A stretch of DNA of 64,000 nucleotides. Origin: Nocardioides seonyuensis. GTDB lineage: Bacteria > Actinomycetota > Actinomycetes > Propionibacteriales > Nocardioidaceae. Positions 8,444 through 17,151 of this stretch are shown piece by piece. The first letter of the stretch is position 1; the number at the start of each line of letters is the position of its first letter. The stretch lies in the NCBI RefSeq assembly GCF_004683965.1, contig NZ_CP038436.1, positions 3,910,363-3,974,362 on the forward strand, read 5' to 3'. Under the pieces are notes generated by a model. It searched no databases, was not told the origin of the DNA, and saw only the letters and a list, made by a program, of their open reading frames with translations. The position numbers were made by a program, and so were the translations under genes.

Positions 8444-10188
8444 CACCGGGGAACCCACACGGGCGGGGTGTCGACGACGAACTGGTCAACCTCGCCCTCG
8501 TTGCACTGCTCGCTGCGTTCGGTGTCTCCCTACTGCTGCGAGGAGCCGGGTCGATCGCCGCCTTCCTGACAGGCACCGAGCAGCCGAGCAGCCGAGTGTC
8601 ATCGGGGTTCCAGGTCCTCCTCAACGCCCGCGACCCCGGTGCTGCCCTGGAGGCGAACGAGCTCTCTGCCGCGGCGTACTGGCTTGTCGTCGCCGCCGGG
8701 CTGACAGTCCTTGCCGGCATCTCGTGGGTGACGTGGCGGGTGGTCAGCGGGGTACGACATCGCGCCACACGAGACCCACACCGACTTCCCGGCACCGCCA
8801 CCGCCCGCGACATCGAAGCGGCGGCATCGAAGAAGGCACTCCTACGCCGCGGCCAAACCCTGCGCCCCTCACTCCCCCACCCCTCACCGGAAGACATCGG
8901 CTACCGGCTCGGCCGCAGCCGAGGCCGCGAGATCTGGGCCTCGGTCGAGGACTCCATCCTCATCCTCGGGCCACCCCGCTCCGGCAAGGGCCTCCACCTG
9001 GTCATCAACGCGATCCTCGACGCGCCCGGCGCCGTGGTCACCACGTCAACCCGCCCCGACAACATCACCGCCACGTTGGCCGCAAGACAAGAGCGTGGGC
9101 CCGTCGCGGTCTTCGACCCACAGCAGCTCACCGCCGAGCTGATCGACGTACGACGAGCGGCTGTGCGCTGGTCACCCGTACGAGGCTGCGAACAACCCCT
9201 GACCGCGATGATCCGCGCCGCCGGCCTCGCCGCCTCCACCGGGCTCTCGGCCGACGGCGTCGAGTCCGGCGGGTTCTGGGAAGGCAAGACCCGGTCCGCC
9301 CTTCAGGCGCTCCTGCACGCAGCCGCGCTGGAAGGTCTCTCCACGCGGGTGCTCTTCGAGTGGTCGCTGTCCCCATCGGTGGCGGCCGATGCGGTCGGTA
9401 TCCTGTCCGGACACCCCGCGGCGGCGACTGGATGGGCCGACGCGCTGCAGGCCATGATCGGCGCCGACCCGCGCACCCGCGACTCGATCTGGATGGGAGT
9501 CGCCCAAGCTCTCGCCTCCCTCGCCGACCCTCGCGTCCTCGATGCCGTCAATCCTGAGCCCGGCGAACAGTTCGACCCGACTGAGTTCCTCACCAACAAC
9601 GGGACGCTCTACTTGCTGGCAACCGGTGCGGGTTCCGGTGCCTCCTGGCCACTTGTCGCAGCCTTCATCGAGGACCTCACCGAGACCGCCCGTGGGCTGG
9701 CCGCCAGTTCTCCCGGCGCGAGACTCGACCCGCCGCTCCTTCTCGCCCTCGATGAGATCGGCAACCTTTCGCCGCTTCCGTCGCTGCCGGTGCTGATGGC
9801 CGAAGGTGGTGGGACTGGCATCACCACCATGCCGGTTCTCCAGTCACTGTCCCAAGCACGCCACAAGTGGGGCGACCACGCCGCGAGCGCGATCTGGGAC
9901 GCCTCCATCGTCAAGGTCATCCTCGGTGGCGCGTCTGCCTCCAAAGATCTCCAAGAGCTCTCCGTGCTCATCGGCGAACGCGACGAGCGAACTGACAGCG
10001 TCTCGATCGGGGACTACGGCTCCCGATCGATCCAGCGAACAACACGTCGAGTGGCTGTGATGCCACCTGAGAGGATTCGGACTCTCCCGTTTGGTACGGG
10101 ACTGGTGCTGCTGCGCAGCGCGCCGCCCGTCGTCACTCAACTTTGTCCATGGGTGGATCGCCAACGGCGGGGCCGATCTGGGCGGTGA
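8440..10188 (+). CDS. Type IV coupling protein (TraD/TraG/VirD4-like)
   Basis: The protein has 582 residues, with two N-terminal membrane segments (about 15-35 and 71-95) and then a cytosolic RecA-like ATPase. Walker A is GPPRSGKG near residue 176 and Walker B is LLLALDEIGNL around D438; 'TMPVLQSLSQARHKWG' follows, as in the TraG/TraD C-terminal (TraM-recognition) family. Such proteins deliver the DNA-relaxase complex to the secretion channel at the inner membrane. The gene overlaps its predecessor by four bases. With the VirB4-like ATPase at the left edge this shows a conjugative machine; no relaxase is visible here. Confidence 0.88.
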   Translation: MTPGNPHGRGVDDELVNLALVALLAAFGVSLLLRGAGSIAAFLTGTEQPSSRVSSGFQVLLNARDPGAALEANELSAAAYWLVVAAGLTVLAGISWVTWRVVSGVRHRATRDPHRLPGTATARDIEAAASKKALLRRGQTLRPSLPHPSPEDIGYRLGRSRGREIWASVEDSILILGPPRSGKGLHLVINAILDAPGAVVTTSTRPDNITATLAARQERGPVAVFDPQQLTAELIDVRRAAVRWSPVRGCEQPLTAMIRAAGLAASTGLSADGVESGGFWEGKTRSALQALLHAAALEGLSTRVLFEWSLSPSVAADAVGILSGHPAAATGWADALQAMIGADPRTRDSIWMGVAQALASLADPRVLDAVNPEPGEQFDPTEFLTNNGTLYLLATGAGSGASWPLVAAFIEDLTETARGLAASSPGARLDPPLLLALDEIGNLSPLPSLPVLMAEGGGTGITTMPVLQSLSQARHKWGDHAASAIWDASIVKVILGGASASKDLQELSVLIGERDERTDSVSIGDYGSRSIQRTTRRVAVMPPERIRTLPFGTGLVLLRSAPPVVTQLCPWVDRQRRGRSGR

Positions 10189-10264
10189 GAGTCTCTCCGC
10201 CGCAAGTCAACGTGTCGCGATCGAGTGGTGGCGCAGGGCGCTAACTGGCATCTAGGTTTTTCGC

Positions 10265-10738
10265 ATGGCACCCAACGACCTACTGACAATGAAGCAGGTC
10301 GCTGCCGAGCTTGGACTAAGCCACTCCAAGGCGACGAGCCTCGTCACCAAGGGCCTGCTTGCAGTAGTAGCTAGACGCGGCGGCGCCGCCACCTGGCGGG
10401 TTTCCCGTTCGGACCTCGATGCCTATGTGGAACGCGTGCGCCAAGAGAGCCTTCGCGACACGCGTCGACGCAACGAGCGCCGCAGGAGTGAGGCGCTTGT
10501 TGCGCTCACCTCCGCATGGAGTTCAATGCCCGCTCAGGACCAAGACCGGCTGCGAGAACTGGCGCCAGACCTGTACAGGCCCTTGGCCAAGCTCGTTCAA
10601 GCTCGACCGAGGGAAGCCGCGCTCACCGAACTAGCCGCTGCCTACGCACGCCTGACGGAAGACGGAGTCATTGAGTTGGCTCTTGCCCTGCCCCATGACC
10701 TGCACTGGGCCATAGCTCGGATCAGGTGCGCCAGCTGA
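10265..10738 (+). CDS. MerR/excisionase-fold HTH protein
   Basis: The protein has 157 residues. Residues 6-55 form a DNA-binding-17-type winged helix (LTMKQVAAELGLSHSKATSLV, then WRVSRSDLDAYVERVR). The remainder is Arg-rich and helical (RRRNERRRSEA), with no second domain I recognise. It lies 76 bases after the coupling-protein gene and 70 before the Mrr-like nuclease gene, all in the same direction. It could regulate transfer or the nuclease, which is inference from position only. Confidence 0.65.
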   Translation: MAPNDLLTMKQVAAELGLSHSKATSLVTKGLLAVVARRGGAATWRVSRSDLDAYVERVRQESLRDTRRRNERRRSEALVALTSAWSSMPAQDQDRLRELAPDLYRPLAKLVQARPREAALTELAAAYARLTEDGVIELALALPHDLHWAIARIRCAS

Positions 10739-10808
10739 TGCGTAACCACCCGCGTCTTTCCGCCGCGAGCCGACGCGGGAGACTCAGCAAGACTGGCACG
10801 CTCGATCT

Positions 10809-11591
10809 GTGAGCCCACTAATCGAGGACGCGCCGCCAGCCACTTGGCAGGACCTAGAGGCAATGGTCGCGCGTGTCCTGCGCGAGTGCGGCTACGAGGT
10901 CGAAGTGCAGAAGCACGTTGAGTTGGCACGCGGTGATGTAAACGTCGATGTCTGGGCCGACGATCGTGCAGAGCCGCCAAACATCCTTGCCATCGAGTGC
11001 AAACACTGGAACAGGCCAGTGAGCAAGGATGTCGTTCACGGCTTCCGCACCGTGGTTGGCGACAGCGGCGCCAACACTGGATTGTTGGTGTCGTCAGCTG
11101 GCTTCCAATCGGGAGCCAGCGAGGCCGCTGCCTACTCGAACGTTCACCTACTCACTTGGGACGACTTTCAGCGAATGTTCGCCCTCCGGTGGTTCAGGTC
11201 CTTCATGTCGCCGACTGTCGCTGAAGAGACCGATGCGCTCCATGAATACACTGAACCAATCAACAGTCGTGTCTCTAGGAAGGCCGCCGCACTGCCCGAC
11301 GAGCGACAGGCTGCATTTGTCGCATTGCGGGAGATCTACACCCCGCTCATGGTGACCAACTTTGCGTTGCATCCGGCGGTGGTGGACAACAAGTTCTCCT
11401 CGATCAAGGCCGAACTGCCGAGGCTTCCACTTCGGGATGTAGTTCAGAAGCCTGGAGGTCGTGTCCTTCTAGATGCGCTTCCGGACGACGTGCTGGACGC
11501 CGCAGCACTCCGACCCTTCATGGAGCGCCTGATACGGCACTCCCAGAGTGCCATCGCGGAGTTCGACGCAGTTTTCGGGGAGCGTGCATAG
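10809..11591 (+). CDS. Mrr-like restriction endonuclease-fold protein
   Basis: The protein has 260 residues and starts at GTG 10809. Residues about 10-125 match the Mrr catalytic fold: helix WQDLEAMVARVLRECGYEVE, then GDVNVDVWAD and ILAIECKHWNRPV (the D...E-x-K signature), then a strand/helix unit ending 'GLLVSSAGFQSGASEAAA' and 'LLTWDDF'. Family members cut modified DNA (type IV restriction) or act in defence. The C-terminal 130 residues are helical and unrecognised, perhaps a target-recognition part. No methyltransferase is nearby, which fits a modification-dependent or stand-alone nuclease. Confidence 0.75.
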   Translation: MSPLIEDAPPATWQDLEAMVARVLRECGYEVEVQKHVELARGDVNVDVWADDRAEPPNILAIECKHWNRPVSKDVVHGFRTVVGDSGANTGLLVSSAGFQSGASEAAAYSNVHLLTWDDFQRMFALRWFRSFMSPTVAEETDALHEYTEPINSRVSRKAAALPDERQAAFVALREIYTPLMVTNFALHPAVVDNKFSSIKAELPRLPLRDVVQKPGGRVLLDALPDDVLDAAALRPFMERLIRHSQSAIAEFDAVFGERA

Positions 11592-11639
11592 TCACGACAC
11601 CTGGGTGTACCGATCGGGCACGTTGGTCGAGATCGTGTG

Positions 11640-11803
11640 ACGACACGATTTTGAATGAGCTTGGAAGGCGAAGACCTCCGGGCGTGGAGTGGAGTTGTCT
11701 AAGGAACCGCTTTCCACCCAGGAGGTCTTCGTGTCCCTCGCTAACGCCGCACTCACCCCACGCGCCCGTCTACGGCTGGCGTGCCTGGTCGTCGACCAGG
11801 GCG
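11640..11803 (+). mobile_element. IS481-type transposase 5' remnant with leader hairpin
   Basis: GTG 11731 opens a peptide (VSLANAALTPRARLRLACLVVDQG) that is the conserved N-terminus of IS481-family transposases. The match stops after about 24 codons, and nothing later resembles the DDE catalytic domain. The leader contains a perfect 10-bp inverted repeat, GAAGACCTCC at 11670-11679 and GGAGGTCTTC at 11721-11730, the second copy doubling as the ribosome-binding site. Both features are typical of IS481 leaders as I know them. The left limit (TGTGACGACACG) is a guess. The element is decayed and cannot move by itself. Confidence 0.55.
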
Positions 11804-11871
11804 GACCGCTCGCTCTCGAGCCTGAGAGGCTCACATCCGGAGCGGCGCTCGAGTGGATAGAGGTGGATGCG

Positions 11872-12150
11872 ATGGACACCACGAGTGCATCGCTGCTTGC
11901 GCCCGGAATCGGAGCAGCCAGCGTCGCACTGTCCGGTAGCGACCACCCCTGGTGGATAGCGATCGTCATAGTGGCACTTACTTGCATGCCGCAGATTCGT
12001 GCAACGGCGCTGACGATCAGCGACATCACGTGGAAGTGGAAGCACTCACCCTGCTCATGGCATCTCCAGCACGTGCCCGTCATCTTTGAAGGCGACGACC
12101 GCGCAACCGAGCCGGACCTTCCTGGTGGTTTGTGCAAGCGAATCGGTTGA
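11872..12150 (+). CDS. Small putative membrane protein
   Basis: The proposed protein has 92 residues and starts at ATG 11872, with AGAGGTGG about 5 bases upstream. It has one hydrophobic stretch (WWIAIVIVALTCMP, about residues 27-41) and a charged, Trp-containing tail (ITWKWKH). No family is recognised. The frame also runs back through the IS481 remnant, so the gene may have been fused to, or cut by, the insertion. It could be a spurious frame: confidence is modest. Confidence 0.35.
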   Translation: MDTTSASLLAPGIGAASVALSGSDHPWWIAIVIVALTCMPQIRATALTISDITWKWKHSPCSWHLQHVPVIFEGDDRATEPDLPGGLCKRIG

Positions 12151-12222
12151 AGCCGGCTCTCAGCCGACGCTCAAGATCAAGGCTGTGGTGGACCTCTACC
12201 CGCCTCATAGAGATTCATGCCA

Positions 12223-13491
12223 TCAGTAGTCGAAGTTCATCATCCGATCCTCGAGCTCTACCGCAGTTGCAACCAGGACCTCGAACGCGTCCGGCCCCTG
12301 CGCGATCGTGTCCCTAAACGATCGCCGCGTCTCGGCATCGAACGCCACCTGGAGTCCAGACTCGATCCAGCGCATTTGCAGACTCAGGGGACCGTTGCGT
12401 AGGAACGTGTCTGTCGCGTCGAAGATTTCACATGCGTCCACGAATGAGATCGGTGCCTCAGGCACCACCGATGCCTTGATGGCTCGCGCACCAGACGTCA
12501 GCCGGGCAGGCAGCACGCCCATGGGGGTATGCACCAGTAAGGAACGGTTCCCCTTGCCGAACCCGCCGTGAACATTCAGGTGTCGGAACTCCTCCGCGGC
12601 CTCCTTGAGGGCCGCAAGTGGTCGCTCTGAAGTGTTCGAAGCGGGAATGACGAGCGCCCACTTCTCAGTCCACGTGCTGGATATGACCTTTATGATGTCG
12701 TCCTGCTCCGGCTCCCACGACCCGAACGGCAAGGAAAGCACAAGCACGTGCTCGAGCCAGGAGAAGTAGGCGGTGGCCATTGCCGTCAGGCAGTACTGCA
12801 TCTGCGTCCGAGTAAGAAAGGGAGTGAAGAACCAGGGCTGGCCGGTCTGCGACGCTGCCCGCTCACCCATCTCTGTCATCGCGCGACGCAATCCCTCGTC
12901 GCCGTGACCGTCGAGGAACGCTTGCGCCTGCCATCTGAAATAGTCGTAGGCGCCACGCAGCCGCGCGCTCTGATTCATCAGGGTGACATCACCGGACGTG
13001 ACTTGTGCGTCGACCAGCGGAGACATGACGTGTCGGTCAAACACCTTCGCTCCCGCCATGAGCTGGGAGATGAATCCATCGACGAGGGACCTCAGCTCAG
13101 GCTTGTCCTCGAGGTCGTCGGTGCCGGTGAACGCGACGGCACCGGACGCCGCATCGTCCAATTCCGCGGCGCCGCGGGTGCTGTCGCCGTGCGCAGGACC
13201 CTCAACGAACACGCGGAGTCCGAACTTAGTCGACGCGAGCGCGATGTGGGTGTCGCGGTAGCGACCTTCCATGCACCATGCGGTCTTGTCGTGGGGGCCA
13301 CTGTCATTGAATCCGACCCACTTCAGGGCCGCGATCGCAAGCTGCGGGACCGCGAATGACTCGGAGTGAACAGGGACCCGGATACTGCGCCCCACCCACC
13401 CTCGCCCGGACTCCGATGGAGCGAAGTCGCGCAGGATGTGGCGAAGCTTCAGCTTGGCTGCCTCGTCCGGTTCGAGGGCAGAGGCGTCCAC
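12223..13491 (-). CDS. Hypothetical cargo protein with HEPN-like motif, 422 aa
   Basis: This 422-residue soluble protein is not one I can name. Residues about 225-330 hold a helical region 'AYFSWLEHVLVLSLPF' followed by 'EEFRHLNVHGGFGKGN', giving R303-x4-H308, the spacing of the HEPN R-x4-6-H motif; many HEPN-type proteins place a conserved Glu/His helix just before it. The N-terminal part (40-120) looks like mixed alpha/beta. Inference: it may be a HEPN-domain RNase or scaffold used in defence. It is transcribed away from the ssb-like gene, with a 254-base divergent gap (13492-13745) between them that should hold both promoters. Confidence 0.55.
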   Translation of the reverse strand: MDASALEPDEAAKLKLRHILRDFAPSESGRGWVGRSIRVPVHSESFAVPQLAIAALKWVGFNDSGPHDKTAWCMEGRYRDTHIALASTKFGLRVFVEGPAHGDSTRGAAELDDAASGAVAFTGTDDLEDKPELRSLVDGFISQLMAGAKVFDRHVMSPLVDAQVTSGDVTLMNQSARLRGAYDYFRWQAQAFLDGHGDEGLRRAMTEMGERAASQTGQPWFFTPFLTRTQMQYCLTAMATAYFSWLEHVLVLSLPFGSWEPEQDDIIKVISSTWTEKWALVIPASNTSERPLAALKEAAEEFRHLNVHGGFGKGNRSLLVHTPMGVLPARLTSGARAIKASVVPEAPISFVDACEIFDATDTFLRNGPLSLQMRWIESGLQVAFDAETRRSFRDTIAQGPDAFEVLVATAVELEDRMMNFDY

Positions 13492-13745
13492 GTGGCCAAC
13501 CTAGTGCCATAGGTGGTCGATCTCTCCGACCGCACCCAGCGCCCACTGGGCGGATGGACCGAGTTTGGAGTTGATGGTCCATCGAGCTGCGGCATTCCGC
13601 CGCCATCGACGGTGCGCCCAGGCCTTCGCGGATCGTTCACCCCCGCAAGACGGGTCCGACCAGCATCCCATCTTGGCCGAGTCGGCGCACCTGACTGTTG
13701 ACTGCGCTACTCACTCCGAGGGCGCGCCGGCTCCAGGAGTCCCGC

Positions 13746-14162
13746 ATGTCCATCCCCACCCAGATGAGCCTGGCCGGGTTCATCGTCTCCATCTCCGACC
13801 TCCAGCGCACCACGGGCGGTGGCGACCGCATCCGCCTCCGGGTCGGTGTCGAGCAGTGGCGTCACGAGGCGGACGACACCTTCACCAAGCTCGATCCGAC
13901 CTATCACGACGTCGTCGCGTACGACACAGCCGCCAGCGTCATCGGCCAGCGGTTCAGGCCGGGCGACTTCTTCGTCGCCAGCGGCTACATCCACGAGTAC
14001 GAGATCGACCAACGCGGCGGGAGCCTCATCAAGGAAGAGTTCGTCGCCCGCAAGATCGGTCACAACGCCAACCAGACGACGTACGTCGTCCAGCGGCGCC
14101 CGCCGCACGCCCCGGCCTCCGCACAGAGGGCCGTGCAGCACCAGCCTGCGCTCGGCATGTGA
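13746..14162 (+). CDS. Single-stranded DNA-binding-like OB-fold protein
   Basis: The protein has 138 residues. ATG 13746 is chosen, with CAGGAGTC 8 bases upstream; the frame is open 16 codons earlier. The pattern of strands (LAGFIVSISDLQRT, RIRLRVGVEQW, YHDVVAYDTAASVIGQRFRPGDFFVASGYI, EFVARKIG) is that of element-borne SSB proteins: a short first strand, the 'V...GD.V.V.G' core and a final strand before a basic tail. It lacks the acidic SSB C-terminal tip. Its role would be coating transferred ssDNA. It overlaps the next gene (TGATG). Confidence 0.6.
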   Translation: MSIPTQMSLAGFIVSISDLQRTTGGGDRIRLRVGVEQWRHEADDTFTKLDPTYHDVVAYDTAASVIGQRFRPGDFFVASGYIHEYEIDQRGGSLIKEEFVARKIGHNANQTTYVVQRRPPHAPASAQRAVQHQPALGM

Positions 14163-14701
14163 TGGCTGTCGTCGACCAGCACCCCACCGAGGCTCGCGCT
14201 GCGTATGGCAGCCTGCAAGCCGTCATCGACGGGCCACCCACGGCGATCAACTGGAACCTCCTCACCGCCGATGAGGCCGAGTACCGGTGGCGCGACCTGG
14301 ACGCGTGGGTGAAGTGGCTCAAGGCCTCCTTCGGACTCACACCGACGATCGTGCCGCCCTACTGGCACCGGCACGACGAGCTCGTGTGGGAGCTCTCCGC
14401 CCTCCACACCCACTGGCTCGCTTGCTACCACGAGACCGCTGGGCCCTCCGACCCGATCAGATGGCTCGGCGACTTCACCGAAGCCAAGGCCCGGCTTCGG
14501 GACTGGGTCTCCATCTGTGGCACCCGCCTGGACCGGGACCGCCCCACCCGACAGACCAATTGGCCCGGCGAAACGCCGGAGAACAACAGCGGCGAGGTCG
14601 AGATCCTCGACCGGAACCGCGACTTCGAGGCCTTCGTCCGCGAGGACCTACAACAGCGCCGACGGATCGAAGCCCTCGTCGCCGAGCAACTCACGGCCTG
14701 A
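14162..14701 (+). CDS. Conserved element protein (DUF4913-like)
   Basis: The protein has 179 residues; its ATG overlaps the SSB-like stop by one base. Residues 40-140 are rich in Trp and His with the order 'LDAWVKWLKASFG', 'VPPYWHRHDELVWELSALHTHW', 'IRWLGDFTEAKARLRDWV'. This resembles the DUF4913-type proteins common in actinobacterial integrative elements and plasmids. The function is unknown. The C-terminal helix is charged (DLQQRRRIEALVAEQL). It is part of a tightly packed run with the genes on either side. Confidence 0.5.
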   Translation: MAVVDQHPTEARAAYGSLQAVIDGPPTAINWNLLTADEAEYRWRDLDAWVKWLKASFGLTPTIVPPYWHRHDELVWELSALHTHWLACYHETAGPSDPIRWLGDFTEAKARLRDWVSICGTRLDRDRPTRQTNWPGETPENNSGEVEILDRNRDFEAFVREDLQQRRRIEALVAEQLTA

Positions 14702-14820
14702 GCCGCAGCAAGCACACGGGTCGGCACAGGCCACCTCATCCACAGGCCAGGCCGAAGTCCGGCGTTCCTTCGGCCCCTGCCCCATGAGTGTCGTTCCCAT
14801 CCCCTCGAAAGGAGCAGGCG

Positions 14821-15120
14821 ATGCTTCTCGCGCACGCGCGCACCCTCTGCGATGCCCGATCGGCCCTGGCGGTTCTTTCCGATGGCGCCAGCTGCATCGA
14901 GGCGTCCTCGGCCTACGAGCAGGTGCTGATCACCCTGGACGTCCTTCATGGTGACGGCTGTCCCGCCATCGACACCTACGGCCTTCCCGACGGGCCTGGC
15001 GAACTCTTCAACCTCGCCGCGCACGCGCTCGAGGAGCTCAAGACCCACGGCGTCGACGAGCTCCAAGTCGAGCTCCTCCTGGCTCTCCTCGACAACGCGA
15101 CCGTGCTGGAGATCCACTGA
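14821..15120 (+). CDS. Hypothetical small element protein
   Basis: The protein has 99 residues. ATG 14821 follows AAAGGAGC by 6 bases and is preferred over an upstream in-frame ATG (14788). It is predicted to be all helical and acidic (ALEELKTHGVDELQVELLLALLD). It shares the TGATG overlap with the next gene, so the two are probably co-translated. No family is recognised. Confidence 0.6.
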   Translation: MLLAHARTLCDARSALAVLSDGASCIEASSAYEQVLITLDVLHGDGCPAIDTYGLPDGPGELFNLAAHALEELKTHGVDELQVELLLALLDNATVLEIH

Positions 15121-16433
15121 TGTACGGCGAGACCGGTGCCACGATGCGCAACGAGCTTGTCGCCTTGCTGGGGCAGCACCGAATCCAGCAGCGTCTGAGC
15201 GATAGGGACTCCGCCGCACGCCAGACCGATGGGGAGGTGATCCGGCAGTACCGCGAGAGCGTGCTCGTCTGGTGTGGCCAGGCGATGCAGGTGGCAAGCC
15301 CGATGCTGTTCACCAACCTGCCGCCACGCAACCACAACCCGTTCAAACCCAACGGCCGCAGCAGCCCGGCGATCGAGCTCGCGCGCGCCTTGGAGCACGC
15401 ACGGACCGAGTCGACTGCCACGCCCGCGTCGACCGAGCTGTTGACCACCGCGAGCGAGAGTCCTGTCGTGGACGGCTGGCGTCAGGTCGCACGCGCTGCT
15501 GCCCTCGCCGAACACGACACCACCCCCGCCCTCGCCGGCCTGCTCACCACCAGACAAGCCCAAGCACTAGTCGGGGACGTCGCCGCGATCGCGCAGGCAC
15601 TTGTAATCCTCGACCAGCGGTACAGGTACGTCCCCGGCTGGGAGTCGCTGGCGGAGAGCGCCCGGCTCGGGTGGACCGCTCTGGCCGCGTCCCTCGATGT
15701 CAACCTGGGCCAACCCGACTACAGCATCGACGACGTCGGCTGGCGACCCATGAGCAAGCCGATCAGGACCACCACAGTGAAAGCCGGAATCCTCGGCGTG
15801 CTCCAAGCCGAGCACGACCTCACCGTGCGGCTTCGCGCCTTTCCCAGTTTGGTGAACCTCAGGGTCGTCGTGGACTCCCAACGCCTCATCTCCAGCCTGC
15901 TGACCCCGTTCGCGGCACGCGCACAGCCGGCCCTGGTCGAGCCATGGAAGACACGGGCCGCGACCTACACGCGCGTCCAACAAGAGCTGCGCGATCTCGG
16001 CGGACTCATCGGCACCGGAGAACTCGCCGCCGGCGAAGCAGCCACTGCCGCAGCGCGGCTCGAGAGGATCGCACCCGACACCGTCATCGAACCGCGCGTG
16101 CTCGGCGGCTTCCAGATCCTCTTCGACTGCATCGACCACCGCATCGCCGACATCGTCGAGGAAGGCCTCCAACGCAAGGCGTTCGTCCAGCGAGTCACTC
16201 TCCCTCGACTCGACCCAGAGAAGAGGGGAAGGATCACCCTCCCCGTACGCGAACGGTTCCGACCCGTCACCGAGGCCGAAGACCTCGCAGTCGTCCACAC
16301 CGTCCGAGACCGACTACGACCGACCACCGGGCCTCGCAATACAGGACCCGGTACCTCACGAGCCGAGCTGCAGGCCGCGCTCATCCACCGACCGACCGGG
16401 CGCCGCCAAGCAAGCGACGCCCCGAGTCTGTAG
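15120..16433 (+). CDS. Hypothetical element protein, 437 aa
   Basis: This soluble, mostly helical protein has no membrane segment and no NTP-binding motif. Visible blocks are an N-terminal charged helix (NELVALLGQHRIQQRLSD), a central aromatic stretch (QRYRYVPGWESLAE), and a C-terminal basic tail ending 'RAELQAALIHRPTGRRQ'. It starts at ATG 15120 inside the preceding TGATG junction. Proteins of this size next to SSB-like and DUF4913-like genes are usual in actinobacterial elements, so a role in element replication or transfer is possible but not shown by the sequence. Confidence 0.6.
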   Translation: MYGETGATMRNELVALLGQHRIQQRLSDRDSAARQTDGEVIRQYRESVLVWCGQAMQVASPMLFTNLPPRNHNPFKPNGRSSPAIELARALEHARTESTATPASTELLTTASESPVVDGWRQVARAAALAEHDTTPALAGLLTTRQAQALVGDVAAIAQALVILDQRYRYVPGWESLAESARLGWTALAASLDVNLGQPDYSIDDVGWRPMSKPIRTTTVKAGILGVLQAEHDLTVRLRAFPSLVNLRVVVDSQRLISSLLTPFAARAQPALVEPWKTRAATYTRVQQELRDLGGLIGTGELAAGEAATAAARLERIAPDTVIEPRVLGGFQILFDCIDHRIADIVEEGLQRKAFVQRVTLPRLDPEKRGRITLPVRERFRPVTEAEDLAVVHTVRDRLRPTTGPRNTGPGTSRAELQAALIHRPTGRRQASDAPSL

Positions 16434-16453
16434 CCCTGGGTCGAGCAGCACCC

Positions 16454-16771
16454 TCAGGCTGTCGGCGGTTCAGCCGTCATCCGATCCGCAGGCAGCCACT
16501 CCATGACCGTGGTCCACTCGTCGGTCCTCAACTGCGCGACGTACACGACATGACCCACCCAAGGACCACCGTCGCCCTCGCGACGCCACTCGAGCAGCAG
16601 CGCAGGGCGCGAGAGCCCACCATCGACGGGCACCGACACCCAGCAGTGCCGACCAGGCCCAGACGGAGCAACGCGGCGCACGAGCGTCTCGGATTCGCCG
16701 AACTCGTCTAGGCCGACACGGACGCGATCCCGCAGAGGGACTCCCGCACCCCGCCCATAACCACCCGCCAT
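16454..16771 (-). CDS. Hypothetical element protein on the minus strand, 105 aa
   Basis: This is a proposed 105-residue product starting at ATG 16771. The translation has a plausible domain-like texture: GYGRGAGVPLRDRVRVGLDEF, then TLVRRVAPSGPGRHCWVSVPVD, then a 'PALLLEWRREGDGGPWVGHVVYV' strand pair and 'TTVMEWLPADRM'. The alternating strands and conserved-looking Trp residues argue against a shadow frame, and no competing plus-strand gene covers this interval. It converges with the 437-residue gene and diverges from the xis-like gene. The function is unknown. Confidence 0.45.
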   Translation of the reverse strand: MAGGYGRGAGVPLRDRVRVGLDEFGESETLVRRVAPSGPGRHCWVSVPVDGGLSRPALLLEWRREGDGGPWVGHVVYVAQLRTDEWTTVMEWLPADRMTAEPPTA

Positions 16772-16861
16772 GCCATGAAGTTTCGCACACCCGTTCGAAC
16801 GACGCAGCGCTGCGGAACGTCGCGCACCTCCGAAGTGACCACAAACCACCAGGAGCCCGCC

Positions 16862-17098
16862 ATGACCACACAGAGCAAGACAGCCCGCGTCCCCAAGCAG
16901 CGCGTCACGCCCGTCTACCTCACCCTCGATGAGGCCGCCGACTTGATGTCGTTGAGCAAGAAGACGATCCGCCGGCGGATCAGCGACGGCACGATTCCGG
17001 CCTACAAGTGCGGTCGTCGGCATATCCGGATCCGTCTCGACGAGCTCGAAGATGCGCTCCGCCGCATCCCGACCACGCACCGCGAGGACGCGTCTTAA
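16862..17098 (+). CDS. Excisionase-like helix-turn-helix protein
   Basis: The protein has 78 residues. ATG 16862 lies downstream of AGGAGC; an upstream in-frame ATG (16775) gives an unlikely extension. The sequence 'LTLDEAADLMSLSKKTIRRRI', then 'GTIPAYKCGRRHIRIRLDELEDAL', is a textbook excisionase/DNA-binding-17 winged helix. Such proteins bend DNA at attachment sites to favour excision. It is the last gene before the tRNA. Its TAA overlaps an ATG (17098), where the integrase gene normally starts, but only ten codons follow. Confidence 0.75.
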   Translation: MTTQSKTARVPKQRVTPVYLTLDEAADLMSLSKKTIRRRISDGTIPAYKCGRRHIRIRLDELEDALRRIPTTHREDAS

Positions 17099-17151
17099 TG
17101 GACGGCTCGCCGGATCTGAGGACTACGTAGGGACTACGAGGACCAAATCAG

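Noticed and set aside
15120..16433. Relaxase or replication initiator
   Set aside because: No HUH, Tyr, or helicase motif was found in the 437-residue protein, so no function was assigned.
17099..17151. Remnant of an integrase C-terminus (frame reading DYVGTTRTK)
   Set aside because: Too short and in a different frame from the overlapping ATG; mentioned only as a possible deletion scar.
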